Shown: in pieces, positions 14,408 through 24,226 of the stretch
How the letters are laid out: the number at the start of each line of letters is the position of its first letter
Position numbering within the stretch: the stretch's first letter is position 1
DNA from: Pseudomonadales bacterium
Lineage (GTDB): Bacteria; Pseudomonadota; Gammaproteobacteria; Pseudomonadales; Halieaceae
Direction of reading: 5' to 3'
Length of the DNA stretch: 64,000 nucleotides
NCBI GenBank assembly: GCA_024234815.1
Contig: JACKNO010000003.1
Coordinates: 496,001 to 560,000, forward strand
The notes under the pieces: generated by a model
What the model was told of the DNA's origin: nothing
What the model saw: only the letters and a program-made list of their open reading frames with translations
Database searches by the model: none
Position numbers and translations under genes: made by a program

Positions 14408-16447
14408 TTGGCGAAGCAGGTAAAACCGGTCGCAATTGACGAATATCTCAAGCTGGAAGAAGTCCTGCCAGCGCTGAAAGGCCAAACTGTGCGGCTGGTG
14501 CGCTCCACCAGCGACTTCACCGTGGGCGTGGCCAAAATCTACCGCTCACTGCTGCCCCTGATCGAGCTGATCAACCGCAGGAGCGAGATCAGCGAGCAGG
14601 AGTTGCACCTTGCCCTGAACGAGCTGTTCCTCGCCCTGCAGGAACACCCGGTAACCCTGCAGTTGCGCACCCTGACTACCCGTATGCGCAGCGGCAACCT
14701 GCTGCCCAATGAGCAGAGCACCGAGAACCTGATCAGGTTCCTGGTAGAGCAGGTCACCGCCCGCAGCATCGTCCCCATCCCCAAGCAACTTACCGACGAA
14801 TTCTGGAAATTTTTCAATGAGTTGATGAGCGAGCCAGAGCTGCGCGGCCTCGGCGAAGTCAGCCTCGACGTGCTGCGCATCGTGCTGACCGCGTACGAAC
14901 CCCTGATCGCCCAGCTGATCAACCAGATCAAGGATCTGCGCAAGACCAACGACAAGCGGATGCGGGAGATCCTGGGCAATACCCGGGTAGTCCGCCAGGA
15001 CCTGTTGATCTTCCGGCGCCAGATCGGCGCGCTGCGCTATATCCGCGAGTTCTTCGCCACCGACACCGATGATTTCAAGGCCCAGGCGGAGATCGTGGCG
15101 CAGATGGTGCGCGAGTTTGGCCCGTTCTTTATCAAGATGGCGCAGGTGGCGGCGGCCAGCTCCGACTTCCTGCCGGAGGAAATTACCGAGGCACTGGCGG
15201 TATTCCAGGAAGATGTGGAGCCCATGACGGCGGACGAGGTGGAACAGGCCTTCCTCGAGTGTTACGGGGTGCTGCCCACGGAACGCTACTTTGGCTTTGA
15301 CGCCTCCAGCCCGCTCAAGTCGGGCTCCATCGCCTCGGTGTACCTGGCACAGAAGCCCATGCCCGACCACAGGGGCAAGCAGATACTGACGCCGGTGGTG
15401 GTCAAGGTTGGCCGCCACAACCTGGAGCGGGAATTCCTCATCGGCAAGACCGTTATCAAGCTGGCCATCCTCAGCAGCCAGTACTGGGCCCCCCACTCCA
15501 AGCTCTCGCCCTTCCTGTCATCCTGGCTGGAGCAGGTGGATGTGTTCGTCGAGGGCTTTCGCGAGGAGCTGGATTTTGAATCCGAAGCACGCAACCAGGC
15601 GCGCTTCGCCAGCCGCGCCGGTTACACGGACCGCTGGCATGTACCGCAGGTCTACCACGGAACACGGCGCATTATCGAGATGGAATTCGTGGACCGGGCG
15701 GCCGGCATCAACAGCGCCTTTGGCAATGGCAGCCGGCGCAAGATGAGCCGGGCGCGACGCAAGGTTGGCAAGGCGTTCCTGCACACCGTGATTTCACACC
15801 TGTTCGTATACCAGGAATTTCACGGCGACCTGCACCCCGGCAATATACTGGTGGCCAACAGCGACGAGTTGTACCTGATCGACTGGGGCAACACCGTGGA
15901 CATCAGCACCATCTGGAAACCGGCCCTGAAATATCTGCAGGCGGTGCTGGCTGGCGACACGGACGCGATTATCGCGGCCATCGTCGAACTGGGTACCGAC
16001 CGCAAGCAAATGGAGGCCTGTCGCAAGGAACTGTCCAGGCATGTGCAGCAGATACTGACCGAGTCGGGCGTGGAACCGCTGGGATACAACTTTTTGCTGA
16101 CGCTGTACAACGAGGGCCAGGAGGGCCTGACCCGCCGCCTGGAGCTTGCTATCAACCTGGCTACCGCCCTCAGCCGCCAGGGTATCGTGGTGCGCAGCGA
16201 CTACATGCATCTCACCCGCTCACTCACCGCCATGGTGGGGTCTTATCTCAGTATCTATCGCGGCCTGTCGCGGCTTGTGCTGGTGCAGGACATTGTCCAG
16301 GTGCTGGTCCAGTTCCCGGCCATCGAAGGCATGCGCCAGCTCTCCGGCTACAGGCGCAGCCTGCTGGCGCAATTGCCCCTGATCAGGTCGCGCAAAGCCA
16401 TACGTGAAATCGCCATCGCCGAGACAGGCATCGTCCCGAAAAGTTGA
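14408..16447 (+). CDS. ABC1/UbiB/AarF-family atypical kinase-like protein
   Basis: 679 residues starting with TTG at 14408, with AGGAG just upstream. UbiB-family proteins use an unorthodox protein-kinase fold as an ATPase in quinone or lipid biology. Visible: IKMAQ at 242-246 where the family has KxGQ; the loop SGSIASVYLA in place of the Ala-rich loop; the ATP-binding Lys in VVVKVGR (K333); HGDLHPGN from residue 472; and DWG at 492. The first ~190 residues are a helical extension absent from UbiB, and the protein is over 100 residues longer than usual. The Gly to Ala change in KxGQ could alter substrate access. It stands alone, so it is unlikely to be the main ubiB. A role in lipid or quinone homeostasis is inference. 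Confidence 0.85.
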   Translation: MAKQVKPVAIDEYLKLEEVLPALKGQTVRLVRSTSDFTVGVAKIYRSLLPLIELINRRSEISEQELHLALNELFLALQEHPVTLQLRTLTTRMRSGNLLPNEQSTENLIRFLVEQVTARSIVPIPKQLTDEFWKFFNELMSEPELRGLGEVSLDVLRIVLTAYEPLIAQLINQIKDLRKTNDKRMREILGNTRVVRQDLLIFRRQIGALRYIREFFATDTDDFKAQAEIVAQMVREFGPFFIKMAQVAAASSDFLPEEITEALAVFQEDVEPMTADEVEQAFLECYGVLPTERYFGFDASSPLKSGSIASVYLAQKPMPDHRGKQILTPVVVKVGRHNLEREFLIGKTVIKLAILSSQYWAPHSKLSPFLSSWLEQVDVFVEGFREELDFESEARNQARFASRAGYTDRWHVPQVYHGTRRIIEMEFVDRAAGINSAFGNGSRRKMSRARRKVGKAFLHTVISHLFVYQEFHGDLHPGNILVANSDELYLIDWGNTVDISTIWKPALKYLQAVLAGDTDAIIAAIVELGTDRKQMEACRKELSRHVQQILTESGVEPLGYNFLLTLYNEGQEGLTRRLELAINLATALSRQGIVVRSDYMHLTRSLTAMVGSYLSIYRGLSRLVLVQDIVQVLVQFPAIEGMRQLSGYRRSLLAQLPLIRSRKAIREIAIAETGIVPKS

Positions 16448-16487
16448 ATACGCTGGCAGCTTGCGCGACTGTGGCTTGGTGTCGTGG

Positions 16488-19400
16488 TTACAAGAATGAA
16501 ACGACAGGCTCCCATACCTCGGCCAGTACCGGTTCGAGCTCCAGGCGCACAGAGTCCGGAATATCCGAGCCCACGCCAATGGGTACACTGAAGGACGCCA
16601 TCGCATTGACCAACTGGTCCACCTGGTCCCGCATAAGCACCTGACCGACCGCGAAGATCGCGTCGAGCTGATCCGCGTCATTCCTGTACCAGTCCTTGAT
16701 CACGATTTGCTCGGCGGTGCCGACAATATTTACATACAGATGGCGGTATTTTCGCGAGAGCCAAACGTCATCATGCGCAATGTCATCCAACCACACATAA
16801 TCAAAACTGTCGGGATTGTCATCCGCATTGTTGATGACATCATGACCGTCGCCGGTGGCAAAAAAGTAGCAGTCACTGCCCCCGCCGCCACTGAGCGTGT
16901 CGTTACCCTTACCCCCGTTGATAACATCGCGTCCAGTCGAGCCGGTGATCTCATCTCTACCCCCACGCCCCTGGATCTCCACTATCTGTTGTAACTCGGT
17001 TGCGCTGAAGTTGAGCGTGTTGCCCGCGCCAGAGCCGTAAATAGCACTCCAGCCCGGCCCGCCATCGATTCGCTCAATACTGTCAGCTTCCAGCAGCCCG
17101 GCCAGGCGAATAATCTCGCCGGCCTCACCAACCGTGACAGTATCAAAGCCCTCGCCGCCGACAATAGTATCCCAACCCTGCCAGGGACCATCGATCAGGA
17201 AGGTATCGTCTCCGGCGCCGCCATCCATGAAGTCATTCCCCTTGCCGCCGATGATGGTGTCATTACCCGGTGTACCGGTCAGCACATCGTCACCGATGGT
17301 GCCGGCGAGGTTGACCCCCGCAGCGGCCTGGGCCAGTGTGTAGATCTCGCTGCCGGTTTTAAAAGTACCGTCCGCAAACCGCAATGACAGGCCGGGGCTG
17401 CCGGGTAGCGTCTGCGACTCCCCGGTTTCAGAGTCATACCACACACCTTCCAGTAGCAGCTCATCTCGCGTGGCGGCCAATGTCAGCAAGGGGGCTGGCC
17501 CCGACAGCGAATCGGCCATGCTGAACACCACATCGTCGAGGGTAACGCCAGTCGCCAGTTCAACTTCCACCGTGGCTGTATTCACCTGGAACGCAACGCT
17601 ATCGCTGCCGCCGCCTGGTCCAAATTGAATAATATGATCGCCATAGGGCAGCGTAATACCGTCATCTCCCGGCCCGGGGTCAATAAGACTGTCACTGCCC
17701 AGCAGAATGTAGTCATTTCCCGCGCCGGCCAGGACGATATTGTTACCGCCAAAATCACTGATGAAGTCGTCCCCTCCCAGTGCATGGATAACATCGTCAC
17801 CGTCGGTACCCGTCAGGGAGTCGTCACCCTCGGTACCCAACAGGGTGGCATTTGAAAACTCCAGGAGCGCCTCCAGCACCGACACCATGTCGTACACTGA
17901 ACCATCCGCGAACCGCAGAGTCGTTACCGGTGATTTCGGCATTGCCGAGAGATATGCCGGGTGCAGCAAATTGATTGACGCGTCTTCACTTTCATTCTCA
18001 AACAGATCCGACGCGTCCCCGTCCCAGCTGGCCGGATCAAAATCCAATGCATGGAAAAATTCTTCCAGACGTATGCCACCGGAGTCATCAAGCAGGGAAA
18101 TGGACAGTGCGTTACCCAGTCGGAGAAAGCGCAAATCTGTCAGTGTAATTCCCTCTCCAAATACCAGGGTGTCCTGACCATAGGGATGAAAAAATATCAT
18201 GGTCCGTTCAGCATTGGACGTTATGTCATAGGGGTGCCTGGAAGACTTCGACCAGTCGTAAATTATTGTGTCATTGCCATCCCCAAGGTTGTAATAGAAC
18301 GTGAGTCCCTGGTGCAATGGCGTTTCGACAATATCGTTACTCCCCTCCCCCCATATGTGCTTCTTGCCAATACCGTCCTGGGACTCGATATAAACATCGT
18401 TCAGCAGAATTCGATCAGCGCCCTCGCCCGCTTCGATCACATCGTCACCATAGCCCGGGACGAACGTTTCCGAGTGCGCATTGCCCACAATGCGGTCAGC
18501 ACCGAGGGTGCCATAGGTGTTGCCGCCCGGCGCTGTGGAGCGTATTAGCGGGATCCAGTAAGGGTTCGCCTCCGACACCAGCGAGAAGCGGGTGAACGTG
18601 TTGTCCATGGGACTATAGAGACTATCCGAAATCAACGTGATCTGGTCGTCCCCGCCGTAGGCTATCTCCGCCGTGCCATTCGAAAACTTATAGGACAGCG
18701 ACTCCAGGTCCACATCGGCTCCCAGCCGGATGGTACCCAAACGGTAGGGAAAGTAGGCGCCATTCACCACTATGGTGTCCTGCCCATCTCCTGCCAGAAA
18801 GCGAAACGAATCAGCTCCACTCCAATTTGAATGAAAAATCGTGTCATTGCCGGCCCCTGTTTCATAGACATCCACCCCTCGGGTATTGTGAAAGGTACCG
18901 TCCTCGAGATCCGAACGATGTACCAGGGGAATGGCGCTGTTACCGACAGTTACGCTTTCGATCCAGTGTGAGGCGAAAGTCCCCTCCGACGTGACAGAGT
19001 CACTCTGCCCATACTCGATCCGGAAATGGTCTGCACTGGTGTCGGTATAGTAAAGGACAACCGATTCCGGGCTGACCCCCGCGTCAAACTGAATACGGCT
19101 CCCACCGGCAGGATCTTCCAGCCGATCATGCCCGTCGCCGACAGCGAATGCGTAAATGTCATCACCGAGCCCTCCATCGAGCAGGTCATTGCCGCGACCG
19201 CCGCGCAATTCATCGTCGTGATCTCCACCCTCAAGGGTGTCATTGCCCCCGCGCCCCTCCAGGATGTCGCTGCCTGCCTCGCCACGCAGGGTATCGGGAC
19301 CGCCGCTACCGATAATATGATCCGAACTTTCCGAGCCAAAGACGTTGCCGGAGAATCCCACGAGACTCATCAGCAAACCATCGGCGAGACTCAGAAAATC

Positions 19401-22400
19401 AAGACCCGTCTCCAGTTGCATCGCGGTAAACTCAATAACGAACGGCAGGCCGCCGCCAACCACGCGCATGCTTGCCCCACCGCTACCGCCGTCAAGTCCC
19501 TCGATCTCGACGTCATCGGCGAGCGCGCTGACAATAATCCGGGGATCCTCTGAATTACTCGCATCGACCGTGAACAGAGCGTCGCGCTCCGCCTCAGGCA
19601 TTGTGCTCACACCTTTCACGCTCAATAGCAAATTGCCCACCCCGTCGAAGTAAAGGGTATCCAGTTGCGAGCGCTCTATCACCCCATCGGCTGTCCCCAC
19701 TGCAATCCTGACATTGGGCCATTCACTTTTTGCCAGGTAGAAACCGTCGGAGCCGTTCGCTGTTCCTACAAAGACCTGGTCGCCCTGGAAAATCACTTGT
19801 AGTTCGGCCAGGGGAACGCCTGTGAAGAGCAAGGTGTGGAAGCCTTCCGTATCCTCAATATGATCGAGGCCGTCCCCGTAATGATAGGAATAGGTGTCAT
19901 CGCCCGCGCCACCGAGCAAGCTGTCGGCGCCGATACCTCCTGCCAGAAAGTCGTCACCGCCCAGGCCAAGCAGGAGATCTCCACCGGCGCCACCATAGAG
20001 TCGGTCACTGCCATGCAAGCCGGCATTCATTTCAGGCGATGTGCCCGTAAATGCCGGCAACTCTGCGGCGAAATAGGCGGTGTCGTTGTAACGATCACCA
20101 ATCAGGTTGTCATCGCCATCACCGCCGTGCAACTCGTCATCGCCCAACTCACCCCAGACGGTGTCGCTACCACCTCCGGCGTGGATGACATCGTCGTAGC
20201 GTCCGCTGCTATCCAGTCCATCGGCGAACGCGATTTCAAGCCTCTCGCTGGCGACCCCCGGCTCAAGCTCCACATACCGGTAATGCAGTGACGAGTCTCC
20301 ATAAATGACGTCCCTGTCGGCACCGCCACTGATATAGTCGGCACCGGCCCCGCCCAGCAGGTAGTCATTACCAGGGCCGCCCTCGATATAGTCGGCATAT
20401 TCACCGCCTGACACACCGTCCTCCCCGTCACCGCCATCGAGGCGGTTACTGTCTCCGGCAAGATCGAGAATTTCAGCCAGGTAGAACTGGCCATAGGCAC
20501 TGCTCGAATCGAAAGCCAAAGAAAGGCCGGCGCGAGCACCACCGAAAATCAGGTCATTTCCTTCGCCGCCAATAAGCGTGTCCGAGCCCGCGCCGCCTTC
20601 AAGAAAATCATCGCCCTCCAGACCGGATATGCGGTCATCGCCGCCCAGGCCATGCAGGGCGTTGGCGCCGGACTCGCCTGTCAGACTGTCCGCCTGGGGC
20701 CCACCTTCAAAGGCACCCCCAAGGGTTCCGTGTAAACCACCCGGGTTGTAATTCACCACCGCAGCGGCGTCAAAGTTGATTGAGAGTACCGACCAGTCAA
20801 GTCCCCGCTGCAGGAAATGCTGGCGGTCATAGGCATTCCACCTGACCTGGTTATCCGATTCGAGGTTACTGGCACCCAGAACTGACACAGTGACGTCGGA
20901 GACAGGCGCGGGGGGCTGCGCATAGTCATGCAGTACCAGCCCGTAGTCGGCGCCCAGTGCCGGTAAGTACTGGGTAAGAATAACGCTCCCGGAACCCTGG
21001 TCACCATCAATACTGGCTGTCAGGAAATCACCGTCATAATGCAGGCTGATTTCCGGGACCGCGTTGTCCTTGTAGTAGCTGGAACTCGCAGATATCCGTT
21101 CGAAATGAAGTGTCGATAGATCGATGTCATTCACGATAACCCTGTCGCCGGCATCATCGTAGTCGCCAATTACATCGACGCCGTGCCCCCATTTCCAGAA
21201 GAAGCGGTCGGCTCCGGCGCCGCCTACAAGGTAGTCGTTGCCAGCGCCGCCGGTGAGCCTGTCGTCCCCGGGCCCACCCGAGATCTGGTCGCCGTCGTTC
21301 CCGCCCCACAACTTGTCGTCGCCCGCTCCGCCCTCCAGGTAGTCGCTCCCAGCGAGACCTTTTAGAATGTCGTTGCCACCCATGCCATAGAGATGGTCGG
21401 CATTATCCGAGGCTTCAAAATACTCTGATGTTTCGTCGAGCTCCGCCCCGAAAATGTACCGCGCTCTCAAATTATCGTAGGTTTGCGGTAACGGGTGCTC
21501 CGTAGCGGGGTATCCGCTCGCATCCCCGTCAAAGACAATATTACCCAGGGCCAGCTCAGAGCGATTCTCGAACTTGATCCTGGTTACCAGGGGACCGTGA
21601 TCATTGTCGCTGGCATTCATGTCGAGCAGGGAATACAACATGAGCGATCGGTCCCGAAAATACTGTTCCGAGGCGTTCTCCAACTCGTACCTGGGGTCCT
21701 CCGCGGCTGTACCGGCAAGGGTCGACACAACGGCAAAGGGCATCAGGTTCGTCAGGGCGTAGCGATAGCCAATGCTTCTGGGGGAGTCGTCCCGCAGCGC
21801 GACCGTATAGAGTTCTTCGACTGATAGATCCGTTAGCAGCTCGATGGAGTTGGATGCGAGCGGGGCACGCGACGCAAACTCGACCCTTAGTTTATCTATC
21901 GCATCGTGGAGTCGATTCCTGTGCTCAATATCGCCAAACGCGTCATCGGCTTCAATCTGCAAAATGTCCACCCAGACGTCGGGCAGGTAGAGGTTTCCGA
22001 GGGCGTTAACTATATGTTCATGTGAATTTGCTTCCACGTCATCGGGATTCGGATCAAGGTAGCCAGCAGCTTTATCGTTGGAGGATGCCGGCAGTATCTT
22101 TTCGAGAATATCCTGCAAACCAATCGCCGGATCCAGGCGCTGGATCAGGTCCGCTACATACAGCGTGTCAATTATCAGGGTTATTGAATGTGTATCACCC
22201 CACAGCTCGGTAATATCATCAACATATGATCGCTCGTCATCGAGCAGCGACGCTATGAGTTCAACATCATTGGTATTGGCCTGATCCTCTATGAATATTT
22301 CCCGGGGCGATCCAAAGCGTTGTCCCGAGGTGGCCACAAACTCTTCGTCCCCGGTTACCGCATGACCATAGATATTGCTTAACCTGGAATCCGCGTACTC

Positions 22401-23366
22401 ACGCCTGCTGTCCCCGAACAGGTCCCACACACCCTGCAGAAACGTACCCGTGGTCTCTGTCTCTACATGTGCCACCGCCACCTGGTACAGGGGGTTCTCG
22501 TAGATACTGGAGTCCTCGCTTTCATTGTCCTTCCATTGGCTATCCTGATCGACAAACCACTGGAGTTTCTCCGCGTTGCCCAATGTCGGCGAGAATATGT
22601 GGCCGAATCCCAGGGCCACTCGATTCAGAATCGCCCCATCGAAAAGCTCCAGAACTTCGGAAGGGCGCTCCATAGTGGCGTCAACCATCGACATCAGGAC
22701 GGCCAACTGGCTTCCCAGTGGCTGGCCCTCCGCAACACTGTCCAACGCCCCCATCCCGGCACCATTGAAGGTGTATGCATGCAACACCGCGGCGCTGTTG
22801 AGCTGCACGAAAACCTGGGCAAGATGCCCACCGAGGGAATAGCCGGTGACGTTAACGCGACCGCCACCGGCCATATGAGCAGCGAAACCCGGGTCATAGT
22901 GGGCGGAGCCCGCAGTACTTAGGTCTTCAAAAAAACCTCGCATGTCACGTATCTGTCCCCAGGCAAATCCATCCGCGGAAATTTCGCCGTTTGCCCCGAG
23001 GGCACTGTCTCGCCTCGCATCTCCGCCGTCGACTTCCCCCTTGCTCTCGGTGCTGCGAAAGGAAAGCGTATACTCCCCGCTCAACCTGTTCAGCAGTAGC
23101 GTCCCGGAGAATCCGCTGCTGGTGTTCTTCTGGTGGGCAATAAGCTCCCAGGTATCGGAAAAGTCCGACCACATCAGTCTGGTGGCTTGGGTCATGCCCA
23201 ACTCACCCCTTGCTTTCAGGTCAGCATAATTTAGATAGTGATTGGCTCCCTGAACGTAGAACTTCTCCAGACTTGACTGAACATCCAAGTCACCGCCATC
23301 CAGATAGCTTTCAGCCGCCACCTGAGCCAATGAAATTTTTAGTAAGCTAGATGCTTCTGTAGTCAT
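16488..23366 (-). CDS. Giant RTX calcium-binding protein with N-terminal lipase-like domain, type I secretion substrate
   Basis: About 2,292 residues. I prefer the ATG at 23366 (MTTEASSLLKIS), with GAGAGG well spaced upstream; a GTG three codons earlier overlaps the preceding stop. Residues ~1-330 look like a class-3-lipase/DUF2974 alpha/beta hydrolase: nucleophile elbow GYSLGG (Ser177) and TFNGAG just after. Then a helical stretch, and blocks of GGxGxDxL calcium-binding nonapeptides near residues 650-725, 885-1170, 1340-1420, 1615-1660, 1840-1920, 2020-2070 and 2125-2180, with HCBP-related stretches between. The ~110-residue end lacks repeats and probably holds the uncleaved secretion signal. 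It is the last gene of the operon encoding its probable exporter. Likely a secreted phospholipase/lipase or surface protein; no LapG-type retention module was recognised. Confidence 0.9.
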   Translation of the reverse strand: MTTEASSLLKISLAQVAAESYLDGGDLDVQSSLEKFYVQGANHYLNYADLKARGELGMTQATRLMWSDFSDTWELIAHQKNTSSGFSGTLLLNRLSGEYTLSFRSTESKGEVDGGDARRDSALGANGEISADGFAWGQIRDMRGFFEDLSTAGSAHYDPGFAAHMAGGGRVNVTGYSLGGHLAQVFVQLNSAAVLHAYTFNGAGMGALDSVAEGQPLGSQLAVLMSMVDATMERPSEVLELFDGAILNRVALGFGHIFSPTLGNAEKLQWFVDQDSQWKDNESEDSSIYENPLYQVAVAHVETETTGTFLQGVWDLFGDSRREYADSRLSNIYGHAVTGDEEFVATSGQRFGSPREIFIEDQANTNDVELIASLLDDERSYVDDITELWGDTHSITLIIDTLYVADLIQRLDPAIGLQDILEKILPASSNDKAAGYLDPNPDDVEANSHEHIVNALGNLYLPDVWVDILQIEADDAFGDIEHRNRLHDAIDKLRVEFASRAPLASNSIELLTDLSVEELYTVALRDDSPRSIGYRYALTNLMPFAVVSTLAGTAAEDPRYELENASEQYFRDRSLMLYSLLDMNASDNDHGPLVTRIKFENRSELALGNIVFDGDASGYPATEHPLPQTYDNLRARYIFGAELDETSEYFEASDNADHLYGMGGNDILKGLAGSDYLEGGAGDDKLWGGNDGDQISGGPGDDRLTGGAGNDYLVGGAGADRFFWKWGHGVDVIGDYDDAGDRVIVNDIDLSTLHFERISASSSYYKDNAVPEISLHYDGDFLTASIDGDQGSGSVILTQYLPALGADYGLVLHDYAQPPAPVSDVTVSVLGASNLESDNQVRWNAYDRQHFLQRGLDWSVLSINFDAAAVVNYNPGGLHGTLGGAFEGGPQADSLTGESGANALHGLGGDDRISGLEGDDFLEGGAGSDTLIGGEGNDLIFGGARAGLSLAFDSSSAYGQFYLAEILDLAGDSNRLDGGDGEDGVSGGEYADYIEGGPGNDYLLGGAGADYISGGADRDVIYGDSSLHYRYVELEPGVASERLEIAFADGLDSSGRYDDVIHAGGGSDTVWGELGDDELHGGDGDDNLIGDRYNDTAYFAAELPAFTGTSPEMNAGLHGSDRLYGGAGGDLLLGLGGDDFLAGGIGADSLLGGAGDDTYSYHYGDGLDHIEDTEGFHTLLFTGVPLAELQVIFQGDQVFVGTANGSDGFYLAKSEWPNVRIAVGTADGVIERSQLDTLYFDGVGNLLLSVKGVSTMPEAERDALFTVDASNSEDPRIIVSALADDVEIEGLDGGSGGASMRVVGGGLPFVIEFTAMQLETGLDFLSLADGLLMSLVGFSGNVFGSESSDHIIGSGGPDTLRGEAGSDILEGRGGNDTLEGGDHDDELRGGRGNDLLDGGLGDDIYAFAVGDGHDRLEDPAGGSRIQFDAGVSPESVVLYYTDTSADHFRIEYGQSDSVTSEGTFASHWIESVTVGNSAIPLVHRSDLEDGTFHNTRGVDVYETGAGNDTIFHSNWSGADSFRFLAGDGQDTIVVNGAYFPYRLGTIRLGADVDLESLSYKFSNGTAEIAYGGDDQITLISDSLYSPMDNTFTRFSLVSEANPYWIPLIRSTAPGGNTYGTLGADRIVGNAHSETFVPGYGDDVIEAGEGADRILLNDVYIESQDGIGKKHIWGEGSNDIVETPLHQGLTFYYNLGDGNDTIIYDWSKSSRHPYDITSNAERTMIFFHPYGQDTLVFGEGITLTDLRFLRLGNALSISLLDDSGGIRLEEFFHALDFDPASWDGDASDLFENESEDASINLLHPAYLSAMPKSPVTTLRFADGSVYDMVSVLEALLEFSNATLLGTEGDDSLTGTDGDDVIHALGGDDFISDFGGNNIVLAGAGNDYILLGSDSLIDPGPGDDGITLPYGDHIIQFGPGGGSDSVAFQVNTATVEVELATGVTLDDVVFSMADSLSGPAPLLTLAATRDELLLEGVWYDSETGESQTLPGSPGLSLRFADGTFKTGSEIYTLAQAAAGVNLAGTIGDDVLTGTPGNDTIIGGKGNDFMDGGAGDDTFLIDGPWQGWDTIVGGEGFDTVTVGEAGEIIRLAGLLEADSIERIDGGPGWSAIYGSGAGNTLNFSATELQQIVEIQGRGGRDEITGSTGRDVINGGKGNDTLSGGGGSDCYFFATGDGHDVINNADDNPDSFDYVWLDDIAHDDVWLSRKYRHLYVNIVGTAEQIVIKDWYRNDADQLDAIFAVGQVLMRDQVDQLVNAMASFSVPIGVGSDIPDSVRLELEPVLAEVWEPVVSFL

Positions 23367-23371
23367 CGGGT

Positions 23372-24184
23372 TCACCTCTCAAACTTGAAGGCAGAAAATT
23401 CGAATTCTTCAATCACTCTTGAATCCTTGGCGTACTCAGCGGGACATTTTGGTCTTACCTTGGGATTGCCATAAATTCCTGAGCAATAGCCAAATCCCTC
23501 GGATCGATTTCTTTTTTGCTTGGTAAAGCAATGCGAAAAGGTATTGAAACTGGCAGCCACCACCCCTGACTGGCGATCGACAATCTGTACGTTATTCCAC
23601 TCCACGGGTGTGCCTTCATCAACAACCTGGTCGGACACGAGCAGTTCATATGGCGCTTTCAACTGGGCAGGATCATCGAACCCCTCTACAGCCAGGCACT
23701 GCGTGGAGGCCAGCCCCGCCTCCTCGACAATCGTACTGTCCTTTGCAGCCATCTTTTCGTAGGGCTCGCATAAGGGATTGCCAGATGACGCTACAAACAC
23801 TCGGTAATAGGGGTACGGGGTGTTAGCACTCTTATAGTACGGTCCGCTCCACTCAAAGTGCTCCAAAAAAGACAGGTGAACCACGCCCTCGCCGAACTCC
23901 ACATACTCAAGGCCGCGATTAATAAAGATAGCGGCGCGACGCAGTATGCCTTTGCTTGCGGTATTTCTCCTGTGGTCATAAACACCCTCGGTGACTACAG
24001 GAACATCGCCTTTGAGGCCTCCGTACTTTTCGCACTGCTGCATGGCGTAGTCGTACTTCCTGTCTATGTCATAACGATGGTACGCCCGATAGAGACTCAC
24101 GCATGCCCAGGTCACGGCGATAAAGATGCATAGCTTCGAGAACCAGCCGTAGGTGCTCTTTTTCCTGCTTTCAGCGTCATTCAT
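23372..24184 (-). CDS. Unknown membrane-anchored protein in the RTX secretion operon
   Basis: 270 residues; I do not recognise the family. There is one membrane helix near the N-terminus (about residues 15-33, LCIFIAVTWACVSLYRAY) preceded by a short basic segment, so the remaining ~235 residues should lie in the periplasm. The outer part has several Cys (in QQCEKYGG, NPLCEPYE, STQCLAVEG, SHCFTKQ, GYCSG, PKCPAEY), suggesting disulphides. It ends only 5 bases before the RTX gene and starts 42 bases after the membrane-fusion gene, so it is translated with both. By position it could be an inhibitor or immunity-type protein against the lipase domain, a secretion accessory, or a surface partner. 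None of these is shown by sequence. Confidence 0.75.
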   Translation of the reverse strand: MNDAESRKKSTYGWFSKLCIFIAVTWACVSLYRAYHRYDIDRKYDYAMQQCEKYGGLKGDVPVVTEGVYDHRRNTASKGILRRAAIFINRGLEYVEFGEGVVHLSFLEHFEWSGPYYKSANTPYPYYRVFVASSGNPLCEPYEKMAAKDSTIVEEAGLASTQCLAVEGFDDPAQLKAPYELLVSDQVVDEGTPVEWNNVQIVDRQSGVVAASFNTFSHCFTKQKRNRSEGFGYCSGIYGNPKVRPKCPAEYAKDSRVIEEFEFSAFKFER

Positions 24185-24226
24185 AGGCTGCCACCTGATT
24201 GCTATTGAAAGGCCTGACTATAATAA

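Noticed and set aside
16820..21400. Dense short repeats resembling a tandem-repeat or CRISPR-like array
   Set aside because: They are in frame and encode GGxGxDxL calcium-binding repeats of the RTX protein; no equal-length spacers.
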